Positions 1-11,631 of a stretch of DNA of 64,000 nucleotides are shown one piece after another. Under the pieces are notes generated by a model. It saw only the letters and a program-made list of their open reading frames with translations. It searched no databases and was not told where the DNA came from. The position numbers and the translations under genes were made by a program. Source of the DNA: Gremmenia infestans (lineage: Eukaryota > Ascomycota > Leotiomycetes > Helotiales > Hamatocanthoscyphaceae); assembly GCA_032629725.1 (NCBI GenBank), contig JAFEVB010000026.1, positions 186,001 through 250,000 on the forward strand, written 5' to 3'. Position 1 is the first letter of the stretch. Each line of letters opens with the position of its first letter.

Positions 1-423
1 CTATAATCAAATAAGGCCTAAGCTTTCCGCGGAATATACGACTGCTACAGCTTATTCTCAGCTGCTTAAATCCTTCCAAAAACATCGACTTGCTGTGAAT
101 AACTCAGGCAAATCTTAGAACCAGTCTCAACAACCGCACAAGATCCTTGAGAAGTTCACAATATGGGCGGTGAAAAAGAGGGGCAACGGTTCCTTCTAGG
201 ACGGGAGGGCCAATGGAAATCCAGACGGAATTATGGATGAGACGAACTCCAAGGCTTTAGAGCACGTTGGATAAGGGAAGCTGAGGAAAATTTATATAAC
301 GTTCCTCTTTGCTTCTTAATTTATTCTATGCCAATTCATTCTACTTATTCCAACTCCTTCTAGTTTTACGGCTCAATCCTCATCACTCCCACTTCACGTA
401 CTTTCGTTATCATCACCATCACC
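1..423. other. Intergenic, with candidate core promoter
   Basis: No coding gene is seen. A TATA-like stretch TTTATATAAC lies at 291-300, about 125 bp before the ATG at 424, and the stretch between is pyrimidine-rich as in fungal core promoters. A short upstream frame starts at ATG 328 and stops within 12 codons. Confidence 0.4.
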
Positions 424-1032
424 ATGGTATTCTCCAACCAGCCTCGCCATACTCGCCATATGCATTATCCCTGCTGCTCTAGCTGTCCCAACGGCAAGTC
501 CAGAAAGCGCTGGAAACGGAGGAGACTGTACAAAGACTGTCATTACAGTTAACAGTGCCAATAAAGTCAAACTTGGTCCTTTCCTGACCATTGGAGCTAC
601 GAGCGACGCCAGTCCCGGAGGTTAGCTAGACCTGGACCTTCCACTTGATTCATCATAAGCTAACAATATCTCACAGGAACTCCTGTAGTCCTGTATCTCT
701 TTGAGCTCACTAAAACCCCGACAAATATTGGTGTTTGTTGCGAGGAAGTCACATTGGATCTGTCTCAGAATCCCGAAAGCCGCCGGCATTGGAATGAAGC
801 TAACCAACTTCTAGGTGCCTCAAAAAGCTTCACGAGCTCGAAAGGATTTCCGAAAGCTGCTCTACAATCTCAAGATTCCATCATGTATATATATCTCATT
901 TACAAGGTCACGAGTACTTCAGTCATCGAAAAAGAGCGATGTTTCTATAGTTGGAGACTATTGTCCGGCCGAAGGCTTCGAGTGGGATTTCAGGAATGTA
1001 TTCCAATTTCCACGTCAGCCCTTGACTTTTAA
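424..1032 (+). pseudogene. Small secreted protein gene, frame broken at the signal peptide
   Basis: Two exons are visible: up to 620 and 677-1032, joined by a 56-bp intron (donor GTTAGC at 621, branch GCTAAC, acceptor CAG at 676). Exon 1 encodes a signal peptide core LAILAICIIPAALA followed by VPTASPES, a typical secretion and cleavage pattern. Exon 2 continues in frame to a stop at 1030-1032 and adds cysteines (GVCCEEV, ERCFYS, QECIP), giving roughly 180 residues. The only upstream ATG with a suitable context (424) is in a different frame from the signal peptide; dropping one base between 427 and 443 would join them. This fits a frameshifted gene, a strain polymorphism or a base-calling error. 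A second frame is open from 815 onward, so the true C-terminus is also uncertain. I do not recognise the family. It may be an effector-like or surface protein; that is inference. Confidence 0.45.
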
Positions 1033-1129
1033 GAATGCAGCGCCCCAAACTTTCACTTTTCTCTTTCTGGCCTTTTCATATCCCCACCGGAAACAAAGTT
1101 TTCTCCCAAACCTATTCTCCCCAGCGATC

Positions 1130-4100
1130 ATGGCGAAAAGAACTGGTGCAGCCGGGTTTAAACGGCCTGCTGAGGATGATATCTCTACGCCAGAGCCTAA
1201 GAAGCAATCCTCTAGTCTTGTTGGAATGTTTCGCAACTTCTTATCTCCACCCAGTAAAGATCTTCCCAGGGACAAATTGCCCCCAGATCAAAGTTCAAGT
1301 TCAAGCCCAACTCCTAGTCCAGATCTAAGCCCAGGTGAAAGCCCATTTTTTGCTTCCCCGTCGCCACCCAGCGCAATCGAGATTCAACAGAGGACAGCCA
1401 AGCTCGTGGACGAATATTTCGACAATAAACACGAGAAAGAGGCAGAAGCGGCCCTGAAAGACCCCAATCGAAAACTCAAATGGAACATCAATATCAAACC
1501 CACGGATGAGGAGTATAAATCGATCCGGGCTGAAATCCACAAAAAGCTTGAGGATAGCTCGGTGCTGGCTGTTGTAACCGAATACTTTGAAGAACCGCAG
1601 CAGGTTTTACTCAAGCCTCCCTATCAAAACAGCATAGTTCTCGAAATTCAGAAGGAAAATGGGCGAAGGTACACTGATGCTTTGGCACCTGGCGGTGTTT
1701 TTCATGGAGAGAAAAACAATTTAACGACAAAATTGGCAATGCTGCATTTTGGCCTTCCGATTGAGGCCATGACGCTCAACAACGTTTTCAACGCAGGCAT
1801 TAAGGATGAAGATGATGACGCAGATACACCAGAGGATATTCCCAGCGTTCAGAGAATCACGTTTTCAGAAAAACCATTGGAGTTTTTGGATCTATATAGC
1901 GAGAGGGGCCATGGTTTTCCCATGCTGCGCAGGCCCGTAAATAACCAACACGGTGGTGGTGTCCATATGCGCGGTGGTGCAGGGCCTGGCAGACCTACGA
2001 TCTACTTATATGGGCCTAATGGGTCGAGATTAACATGTCCAAGCAAGATCAAAGATCATTATTCCACATTTCAAAAGCAGGCACTGAAGCTGTTAGGCTT
2101 AGACGAAAATAAGGATTGGGAGTTCGTGGTTGATCAATACAACAACCAGGAATTGAACAAGGGCAATGAATCGAAAGTTTTTACGAGGACCTTCACCGTG
2201 ACCAAAGGCAACGGTCAACATGTGTGGGACACCTGGCTCAAGTCTAGACTCTGCGATGTTTATTCGGACTGGCCCCTGGTGGTCAACCATGTACGACCAC
2301 CAGGCGTATTGGCACCTGCGACTTTCAGATTACCAACGGTTGATAGCGTCAAAGTCCCGCAACCAACGAAGCCAGCGACAGGGAATCCCCCTTCGGAGGC
2401 CACGAAGATCTCACCAGCAATACCCACGCACCATTTTCAAGATCCCAACTCCACTGTCACAAAAGCTTCGTCGCCGAAAAAGGCGCCACCAAAGAAAGGT
2501 AAACTAGCAAAAACTACATCTCCAGTGAAAACGACTTCTGCTGCACCACCGCCACTAAAGAAAACACCAGTACCAGAGAAAGAGCCAGATCCACCAGTTC
2601 CAGGGGAGTACTACAATTGGACATTGTTTGCACAGTACCCAGATGGCACGTGGGATGTGACTTTTGTAGAGAATCACGTTGAGGCTTTTCTGCGTGGATC
2701 TCTGCAGCTACTAGACTTGGATGAGGATGAAGCCCATTGGACTTTCCATGTTGACCTCTATCACTCAAATGAGAAGACCGACCCAAGCAAAGCCTATGAC
2801 ACTCATATTGTCACAAAGGCAACGCTCACCAAAATCTTTGACAATGTACGACCCTATCTCTGTGATGGCGCTGAGAAATGGAAAGTCGCCGTCCGCAAAG
2901 AACGTACGAGAGTAGAGCAAGCAATACTGGTAGACGAAAGAGCGGTTGTGTGCGGATATAGGGGTAAAGTCTCGACCAGCATCAACACGACATCTTTCCT
3001 TCAGGCGGCGCGTCAGCTGCTCGGCTTGAAACAAGGTCCTGACTGGGCTTTCACTGTTGATGTTGCCCTCGGCCACTCAGGATCGATAAGGGTTGACGCA
3101 TCAATATATAATAAACAATTTTTCGACCAGAAAATATCAAAATTACTTAAGCCATCATCAACAACGGAGGGTGCACTCTTCCTTCGATTCAATGACCAGC
3201 CGGTGCCATTGAGTCTGGAACCTGAAGAGGCATGCAAGAATGTCATCAAACTTGAGAGAGAGTCCCTAAGCACAACTTATTGGAAGATTCCAGCATACGC
3301 ATCTCCAGAGTACGGAATAAATCAATGCCAACAAGGTTTTACAGATGCCATGCAAGTGTTGTTCCCCACTAGCAAAGCCAAAGCAGCAAAAGGCCACAAG
3401 TTCGATCCTCCAGCACAGAACATTCGTGTTGGGGATTTCTCCATTGGCTGGGGCGGAATGGAAGCGACTAAAGAGCTATGGGCTGACGTACAAGCTTCTG
3501 GGAAGACGTTCTATGATGTCAAACTCGAACCAGCTGATGGCGATGATGATGATGGAGCGACCATCCGCACAGGCATACGGCTCATTGGGAGTGAGCACTC
3601 AGGAAAGGCAGACGAGGGCGATTTTACCCAAATTTACAATGAGATCGCGGGTCTGGCAGGAACGCAGCTTGCCTCGATGCCTATTAATGTTCGAGTATGG
3701 AAGCAAGCTCGTTCTCGTGAAGTCGAGGAAGAAGTGGCGATCGAGAGTGAAAAGCCTGTGGTCATTGCTCTCAAACCTAAGGCTAAGGCAATAAATGCTC
3801 TCAAGGGTTTATTTACCAAGAACCCGCAGGGCACGAATTGTGTATGGTTTCGTCCCGAATGGGAGACATTCGAGGTCTCCGAAGCCGAAGATGGCAAAGC
3901 CAATGCTGGTTGGCACCCCGCTCACGGTAGTAAGCTGTCCGATTTCCAAGATGATGTATTGGGCCAACTTGGCTACGACGGCGAAAACTCATTTGCTATC
4001 GTGGACACGCACGATAAACTGAAGTTTCATATTCATGTGGCTGGTGGAGATATTTGGAATGGTAATAAAGTGACCAGTTCGGATACTGAATGGCGAATGC

Positions 4101-6528
4101 ATGTTTATGACTGGTTTCATGGTTCTAGGCTTGAAGTAAAGCTTCTCGACCAAGTAGACCCGATCGCCTATAGTAAGTTTCTGTCCTCCATTTTTATATT
4201 ATTATTTTCTAATGCATACAATCAGACCTTGATGATACAGCATGGGGTATAGCAGCAAAGGCTCCCAATCCTCCTATTTACAAAGCTGCCCAGACTACTA
4301 GGCCTTCTGCTTCACGAGGCCCCAAATTCAACAAATTGAGAATAATCGCGCCGAGAGCGGCTCCAATTAAGACAGAAAAATACAAGGATTGGTCAGAGAA
4401 ACAGAATTTTGAGAATGGTCGCCAAATACGCTCTTTCCTTGTTGATCAGCCCGTGGTCGAGCCTGGCCATCAACCCCAAGCACCCATCTATGGCCAGAGT
4501 AGAGAGATCGACCATCGAACCAGTGATGCTTTGCCGTCAATATTTTTTGAACGAATTACGCCAACAGATATCTCCCGGGTCCTCGATGAGAAGAAACACC
4601 TGCAAAATCAAGTACTCGAACGAGAGACGGCCTGCCCCATCTGCGATACGAACATCGCAAAATACAGAACGGACGAAACTCGTGATCATTTCAACAAACA
4701 CATCCAGCAAATACAATCCGCTGGTAGTTGTCCCATATGCGAGACAGAACAATGGTCATTGTGGATTCCTGATGAAAGAAAGCTGCATTTGAGCACTCAC
4801 GCTGGCGTTGCACATAGCGAGGTAGCGAGGACATTTTGGGACAGTCTTCTCTGCCCAGTCTGTGATATACAGTTGGACGACCTGGGAGACACCAAAGCTA
4901 TATTGTATCACATGGCTGAGCACACGCCAGGAGTTCTAGAGTTCTGCGACCGATGTGGTCTTCATCTCAAGAGCTGCGACCAAGTGGAGATCGATTACCA
5001 TCACCAAGAGTGCATCCTGAAACCAGACAGGGCCCTCACCGATAGAACCCCAATATTCTGCGACACCTGTGGCAAGAATAGATCAGTGCGCTCTCATGAA
5101 GAGGAAATAGCTCACCGGAGACACTGTCGTCTTGGTCGAGGGCTCTGGTGCGATGTTTGCGGGCTGGAAATCACCGAGTTGAGCGAACATGGTGTGGCTA
5201 AGCACAATTCCCATTGTACGACACCTGGTGGATTCGACAGGAAGTTTTGCGCCAGATGTGGAGCTAATCTTGGGGTTATGGACGACTTCAGCATCGCATA
5301 CCATAAGCAAACATGTTTCAACCATGATGCAGGACCCAATACCAACCAGCAAATCCAAAGAGGTACGCCATTTATATTTTCCATGCGGTGTCGAGAGTTC
5401 TAGAGTATAGTCTATATAGCTCTGAAAGAAGTTACTTCTTGTAACCACCCACATTGACAAATGACTGACTGATGAATTGCGGTAGAACTGGCTTTCCAAA
5501 GAATGACTGTAGAATTGGCCGAAGCAAAGGCAAGAAACTATGCCAATAAGGATTTCTTAGACAAGAGACAGAGAGAGTTGGCAAGAAAAGAAAAAGACTA
5601 CGAAGTAAGAGAAACAGCCTTGCAAATGAGAGAAAGGGGATCAGGGAGCGGCAATACCAACAACCATGCACAACATCACCTCAAACGGCAACTTGATAAC
5701 AGAGAAAAAGAAATTGCAAGTCTTCAACAAGATTATGAACAACTGCAGAACGAGCTGAATGTCCGAGTCAGACTTGACCCACCGCTTGCAACTTCCATGG
5801 CTTGCCCCTTTCAGGGATGCGAGGAAGTTCTACACGACAAGACCAAGGCAGGATTGTGGCGTCACTTTAACACCCATGTGAAGCAGCAGATAAGTGGTGC
5901 TGGCGATCCCTCGAATGATCACGATCCGCTAGATGATGCGAAAACCCTAACAGAGATCAAAAAAGCCCTGCAAAAAGAGCTTGACGGGCGTACGAATCTA
6001 CCTCGGGGCAGTAGTAGCAGTGGTAGCAGTGGTAGCAGGGATTCATACGATCAGGCCCTAGAGCGGGTTATCACAGGAACGAACGCCATTCTCAAGAACG
6101 TTCCTCCAAACAAGCGGACTGAGACTATCCGGAAGTCGATAAAAGATACTGTCGATAGCCTTCAGAAGGACAAAGAGCATGAAACGACAGGTGGAGAAGA
6201 TGAAGAGGATTCCGATAGCACAGCTGTGAAGAGTGAATCCCCCATGAAGCAGCCGCCCAAAGTCAGGAACACACGCAGTGCCAGCGCGACGCCAGCTCCA
6301 CCTGCCACAGCCCCCAAGCGGAAGCGTGTTGCGTCTGCTACGCCGGGAGCTGAAGATGGACCAGCGACCAAGACGCTCAAGAGAGCCCCTGGCAGACTGC
6401 GCCGCAATGCTGCTATCAAGGAAGCTGAGGATGACTTGGATGCTGAGCAGCAGGAGGAGGAGCGTGAGGTGCGTCTTGCGAGTCCTAGCAAGAGGGAGAC
6501 ACGACGAAGCCCGGGTAAGAAGGGGTGA
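1130..6528 (+). CDS. Large nuclear-type protein: repeated N-terminal domains, eight zinc modules, coiled coil
   Basis: Three exons (1130-4172, 4226-5362, 5486-6528) keep one frame and encode 1740 residues. Introns have GTAAGT/CAG and GTACGC/TAG borders. The start at 1130 (GATCATGGCG) was chosen because the frame open further upstream runs through the neighbouring gene. Residues 1-150 are low-complexity and charged (KRP, PEPKK, SPPS). About residues 158-1009 hold several related segments of about 100 residues (near 287-390, 493-590, 598-694, 904-1009, with weaker ones near 158-224 and 718-820) sharing an LLGLD-type helix, W-x-F-x-VD and a terminal W-x-L/V-x-V. Then come seven zinc modules starting at C1151, C1183, C1224, C1255, C1293, C1323 and C1356 (CPICD/CDRCG/CDTCG, closed by H-x4-H or H-x3-5-C), heptad-rich helices about 1395-1490, an eighth module at C1500 (CPFQGC), and a lysine/arginine-rich tail with KRKR. 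Nuclear DNA, RNA or protein scaffolding is inferred. I do not recognise a named family. Confidence 0.85.
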
Positions 6529-6877
6529 TAAGGGAGAGAAATGAGATATCTGGGGGGTTCTTTCTTTGAAAACATGCCTTAGCAACACTCTTTTATTTCC
6601 TTTGATTCTTCGGAATTAGCTTGAATTTAAGGGGCTTAGATTGAATTAATAAGTGAGTTGTCTGCGAAGTTGGGGTTCAAAAGATTTTCTAGGTGCGAAT
6701 ACTATTAGCGTTATTTAGATATTCTCTTGTGAAGTATACATGTCTATCTGTGAAATATCGATCTCAAACATGGAGATTTGAAGTTCCCCCCCCCACACAG
6801 TACTGTACTCACTCTCGCTAACCCTCATTTAATGAGCTTTGCCCCTCCACTAAAATGGGACTACCTTATATATGGTA
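6529..6877. other. 3' flank, no gene
   Basis: AT-rich downstream sequence of the preceding gene with a run of ten C at about 6787-6796. It ends at the TA dinucleotide flanking the inverted-repeat element. No other feature is seen. Confidence 0.5.
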
Positions 6878-6914
6878 CAGCGACGCAACTAACTAGTGTC
6901 AAAACGTGATTTTT
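6878..6914 (+). repeat. Left terminal inverted repeat
   Basis: 37 bp, identical in reverse complement to 9066-9102. It starts CAGCGACGC and is preceded by TA. Similarity continues past 6914 into a TGACCCCCC block also present at the right end. Confidence 0.9.
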
Positions 6915-6956
6915 GCCGATGACCCCCCTTAAGTGGAAAACCCCTTGAATTGTAAT

Positions 6957-7108
6957 TATTAAATCGCGATTTGCTCTGCAACTACGCATTTAATTAAAAA
7001 TCCAAGCTTATAGCAAGATTGCGTATACTTAATAGTTATTCTATACTCTTTTTTATATAGTCTTAAGCTCTAGTTCTTATGCATTAAAAAAAAGGGCGGA
7101 TTTTTATT
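6957..7108 (+). repeat. Subterminal block, left copy
   Basis: About 150 bp that recurs with high identity in reverse complement at 8683-8831 and more diverged at about 8840-8995. Shared landmarks are TTAAATCGCGATTT, AAGCTTATAGCAAGATTGCG and TCTTAAGCTCTAGTTCTTAT. The element is thus largely palindromic beyond its TIRs. Confidence 0.85.
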
Positions 7109-7528
7109 CTCTCACGTGGTCGCCGGCTTCTTGAGACCACGATAATTAGCGCATGAAGCTAGGCTAGATTAGGAAAGGTCACATGCAGACTAAACTAAAG
7201 TAGGCAAGGCGCATTTTAAGAGTGGGTCCAGGCGTCGTGGTCTCTGCGAAGCCTCTGAGAGGATTCGGGAGATTTTTTGGTGAAGTGTCCCAAAATCAAA
7301 ATTTAGTTTTTTAATCACTTAATTATTTTAGCATAACCACTAATCGCAATAACTTCTTGGCTGATAAAAAAGTTAGATATGCTTCTTCTTTATGCTTTCT
7401 CTTATTTTTATAATATTCCCTCTTCTATTAGTATGTGATGTATAGCCTCCCGCATAGAGGGTGTATTTTTAGCGTTATGCATTTTATAATTTTTAAAACA
7501 TATACTTAAATAGCTTTTCTAAGGCTGC

Positions 7529-8030
7529 AACCACGCTAGCCTAGAGCAATGCGCGCTAGCCTCTAAGGGTCATATTTACTAGTAGAATGCCAGCTAACTG
7601 GTTTTATAATAATCGGATAAGTATTAATAAAATGCTAGCTAAAACGTAATAGTTTTATTAGTTTATCGATTTTTATGCTATATATGCTTCTTATCTTAAA
7701 ACCACGCTAGCCTAGCGGTATATAAATAGTACCTAAGGGATATAGGCCTTATATAAACCTTATATAAGTGTTTTTATAATAATTAGATAAGTATAGATAG
7801 AATGCTAGCTAGAAATAAAATGTTTTTATTAATTTTTATAAATAAATACCTCTTTTATTTAATAACCACGCTAGCTAAGCCTAGTAAGGGAGGCTTATAA
7901 GAGTTATATGCCTTATACTAACCTTATATAAGTGTTTTTATTATAATTAGATAAGTATTCATAGGATACTAGCAAAAAACGTGGTGGTTTTTATGCTGCT
8001 AACCTGCATACGCGTATATATCAGCACGCC
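7529..8030. repeat. Three-copy tandem repeat of about 165-171 bp
   Basis: Units begin at 7529, 7700 and 7864 with AACCACGCTAGC and include ATTAGATAAGTAT and CCTTATATAAGTGTTTTTAT. They lie in the centre of the inverted-repeat element and are AT-rich and diverged. Confidence 0.75.
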
Positions 8031-8682
8031 TGCGTATTATCTAGTACTAGGAAATCCGTGGATTTAATTAATAAATTAATAAATTAATAACTAGTCCAAT
8101 TTTAAACTAGGGATAATAGTAGCTAACTTAAATTAAAGAGAAAAATCAGAGCTTTAAAATGGCCTCTTTACTTTTTTTTTAATTATATTATTAAAGGTTG
8201 ATATATAGCAATTTATGTAGTAGGCCTGTCTACACCAAAAAAGCAGTAAAATTGTGTTAAAATCTCCCGAATCCTCTTAGACCCTCGTTGGCTAGGTGGT
8301 GTGTGGAGAAAATAGAGGGCTATGATTGGCTGTTTAGGTGGTGGGGCTGTAGAATTGCGCTAAATAGTAAAAGTGGGTCGAATACCACCGTAAAGCCTAA
8401 ACGAGGGTCTGATTTATAAGATTAGATTTTTATAAATTCGCAAGTAAATTATAATTTTCTTTCTGTTGGTATCACAGGTGTTGATACGTGATCACTTCTT
8501 CTATACTACGTAGTAGACTTGATTCTGGTATCTGGTTGATGTTGCTTAGCATTCATAGTGGTGTTGTGTATGCGAAGAGGTGATGCCTCTTCGCTGACTA
8601 AGCTACGCGAGATCACATGACTAGAAAGGTCGGGATGCTAGACTATTATCCCAACACTTTCTTATTTTACCTTAGAATCTAT

Positions 8683-8995
8683 AAAAACCCGCCCTTTATT
8701 AAAATGCATAAGAACTAGAGCTTAAGACTATATAAAAAAGAGTATAGAATAACTATTAAGTATGCGCAATCTTGCTATAAGCTTAGATTTTTATTTAAAT
8801 GTATAGTTATAGGGCAAATCGCGATTTAATTGTTTTTCTTACTTATTTTGCCCTAAAATCTGCAGAAATCCGCCCTTTTTAAAAATGTATAAGAACTAGA
8901 GCTTAAGACTATATAAAAAAGAGCATAGAGTAACTATTAAGTATAGGCAACCTTACTATAAGCTTGGAATTTTAGTTAACTGCGTGGTTGTGGAG
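8683..8995 (-). repeat. Subterminal block, two right copies
   Basis: Two tandem copies (about 8683-8831 and 8840-8995) of the block at 6957-7108, both inverted relative to it. The inner copy is nearly identical to the left one; the outer copy carries more substitutions. Confidence 0.8.
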
Positions 8996-9065
8996 GTATT
9001 AATGTTTTATTAATATGAAAATGGGTTCCAAAAAGTGGTGTTTTCGCGAAGGGGGGGTCACGTCC

Positions 9066-9102
9066 AAAAATCACGTTTTGACACTAGTTAGTTGCGTCGC
9101 TG
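9066..9102 (-). repeat. Right terminal inverted repeat
   Basis: Reverse complement of 6878-6914 without mismatch, followed by TA at 9103-9104. Confidence 0.9.
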
Positions 9103-9104
9103 TA

Positions 9105-9566
9105 CTTAACCCAAGAAAGTTCGGAGAGGCACTGGATTGACTTTGCAATGCTGATAATTTGAGGCATTGAAGGAGATAATCATTTCACCATTTTTATATC
9201 CAAATGGTCATGTAAAGTGGAGGTCACAGGCGTGTCACGAGTAAGGCGGGGTGCAACAAGGAAGGTGTTCCGAGCTGATGCAAGCTTGACGTCGGAAACA
9301 AACAAACAAACAAAAAGACAACTTGCGGTATCTTCTTGCTCTATGCTGCAGGCTCCAGGCTCGATAAGAGGATAAGAGGAAGATCCCTATCAACATGCTA
9401 CTTCCAGTTGTTTAAATACCCATCTTCTTGATGTCCCTCGTTCCATATTCATCGCGGGACAGCCGCGAAGTCGTGCTGTGAGTATCCCTTCGAGAGCTAT
9501 TCCCATACTCTGTTTAGAGTCGCAGTCCTGTTGCACTCCAGTCCCAGCAATATTTTTCATGGCGGC
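9105..9566. other. Promoter region upstream of the kinase gene
   Basis: No gene. It contains a short AAAC repeat near 9299-9315 and an ATG at 9559 in another frame just before the chosen start at 9567. Confidence 0.4.
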
Positions 9567-11631
9567 ATGAATACTGACTCTTTTTCTACCAGCCGCCATA
9601 ATGATGCCATCGTCATTCGTGATCCCCAGACGCAACAGCTGATTCTTCGGGGCGCCACCCCATCCCCTTCCTTCTCCGACTGTCCAACATGCCACCGACC
9701 CTTTCGAAGCTCCTCTCCAGAGCGCCAATCCTCCCCCCATCGCACCCCAGAGCCATTCATTAGCCCCGAATACTTTCGTATGCTCCAGGCTGCGAATGGC
9801 AGAACCGACGAGTACAACCCTCCTTCAAGTCCAATTCGAAGACTCGTGGAACCGGGGGCTGCTTCGCCATCCAGTAGTGTAGGAGGGTCGGTCTCGAATG
9901 CCGAATTTGTTACCAGTACTCCTGATCCGAATACTGGGCATAGTATAAAAAAGGAAGCTTTCAGTCCGAACTATTTCAAGACGTTCTTCACGGAGGAGAA
10001 GGAGCTAGGTAGGGGTGGGAAAGGTGTGGTGCTGTTAGTGAAACACGAGTTGGATGGAGTGTCATTGGGACAATTTGCTTGCAAAAGGGTACCCGTTGGG
10101 GATGATCATGCGTGGTTGGAGAAAGTACTTATTGAAGTACAGCTTCTCCAAGGATTGTCCCATCCAAATTTGGTCTCATATCGACATGTCTGGCTGGAAG
10201 ATGTCAAGCTCAATCGATTTGGACCTTCGGTTCCGTGCGCTTTCATTTTACAACAGTACTGCAATTCGGGAGATCTCTTGCACTACATTGCCGGATCTGC
10301 ACCGTCTGTGGTAAGCACAAAGGAGCAATTCAAGGCGCAGCGGAGAGTATCACGTGGGAAAGCGGAAACTATGGGAGATGCGAGACCTCAACAGCGAAAG
10401 CTCTCATTTGAGGAGATATATTCTTTTTTCAAAGACATAACATCCGGCCTTGCACATCTCCATTCTTCGAATTACATCCATCGTGACCTCAAACCAAGCA
10501 ATTGTCTACTGCACCAAGATGGAAACGAGATACGTTGTTTGATTAGTGATTTTGGAGAAGTACAACCAGAGAATGTCGTTCGAAAGTCTACTGGGTCCAC
10601 TGGAACAATCTCGTATTGTGCCCCGGAAGTCTTGAAAAGGGATCATCTTGATCGTTATGGAAACTTTACAACCAAATCTGATATTTTCAGTCTTGGGATG
10701 ATTTTGTACTTCATGTGCTTTGGAAGGCTTCCTTATAAAAGTGCAGATAGCATCCTGGAAGAATTCGAAGATATCGATACTCTAAGGGCCGAGATTAGTT
10801 CATGGAAAGGATTTCAAGACGAGCGACGCGAGAGACCAGAGTTGCCAAACCAACTTTACAACTTTTTGAAACGGTTACTGGCTATCAACCCTGCGGAAAG
10901 GCCGAGTGCTAGCGACATTTTACATGCTATTCGAACGGAAAAGGGACTGGAAAATCCACGTAAGAGACCTAGTAGTGCTTCGGGTCTTGGCGGCCGGATC
11001 CGAAATATTGATTCTCCAATGCCGCCAAGTACACCTGTTCATGGTGAGAAACCCCCAGCCAATTTTTACCTCATGCTAACCCTCAGCAGACCCCAGTAAA
11101 CGTGATCGTTCAGGTGCATACTTAGAAGACGCACCATCGTCAGAGGAGGCCTCTCCAGAGTCATCACCGGGCACTCAACTGGTATCTGAATCTGATCATG
11201 CTCAAGCTTCTTTAGAAATTCAGAGCAACGGGTCCTCACTCGAGCCAAAGATAGCAACTCCACTTCTAATGCCCCCACATTACTCACGCATGTCGACGTT
11301 AAATCACCAACTTTCCCTTTATCAGCATTATGTTGTCTCGTGGACGTCTCTTAACCAGCAAACTTTATATATGCTACTCAAAATCGGCATTTTCGGAACC
11401 AAGGTGTTCTCGCTCACCAAACCCTGTCTGCCTGTGATGCCGAGGGAATCGATTTGGTGGCCACTGCTTGGCATAGCGGCATTAGATCTAGCACTGGGAA
11501 ACAAAATGCGCTGGAGAGTGATGGGTTTACTGGCCATGGTTCATGTTATCACTCTGTTTATCGCCGTGAGGCTTGGAAGAGGTTTGTGCTCGGAGAGGGG
11601 ATTCGAGAGATGGGAGCTTGGCGATAACTGA
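9567..11631 (+). CDS. IKS1: IKS1-type serine/threonine protein kinase
   Basis: Exons 9567-11043 and 11090-11631 encode about 672 residues; the acceptor could also be 11086, adding one codon. A full kinase domain is present: glycine loop GRGGKG near residue 148, ATP lysine K173 (FACKRV), catalytic HRDLKPSNC with D307, DFG with D328, and CAPEV near 351. The HRDLKPSNCLL loop and the overall arrangement are characteristic of fungal Iks1. The C-terminus, reached only after splicing, has two hydrophobic segments (around WWPLLGIAALDLAL and VMGLLAMVHVITLFIAV), which suggests membrane attachment as in the yeast family. The N-terminal 140 residues are proline/serine-rich and carry a CPTCHRPF motif. The start is the first in-frame ATG. 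Substrates are unknown. Confidence 0.9.

Larger units (their letters stand above)
6878..9102. mobile_element. TIR element with TA flanks, Tc1/mariner-like, no transposase frame
   Basis: Both ends begin CAGCGACGCAACTAACTAGT read inward; 37 bp are identical and a further C-rich segment is similar, giving terminal inverted repeats of about 53 bp. TA lies just outside each end (6876-6877 and 9103-9104), as expected for the TA target duplication of the Tc1/mariner superfamily. The 2225-bp length matches full-size fungal Fot1/pogo elements, yet there is no frame long enough for a transposase and the interior is very AT-rich. Internally it has a subterminal block in inverted orientation (one copy left, two right), an inner inverted pair, and a three-copy tandem array. 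It is therefore either a non-autonomous element or an autonomous one destroyed by repeat-induced point mutation. The superfamily is inferred from ends and TA only. Confidence 0.8.

Noticed and set aside
815..1129. N-terminal extension of the large zinc-module protein
   Set aside because: The frame is open by chance through the neighbouring secreted-protein exon; composition is unlike the protein and ATG 1130 has a good context.
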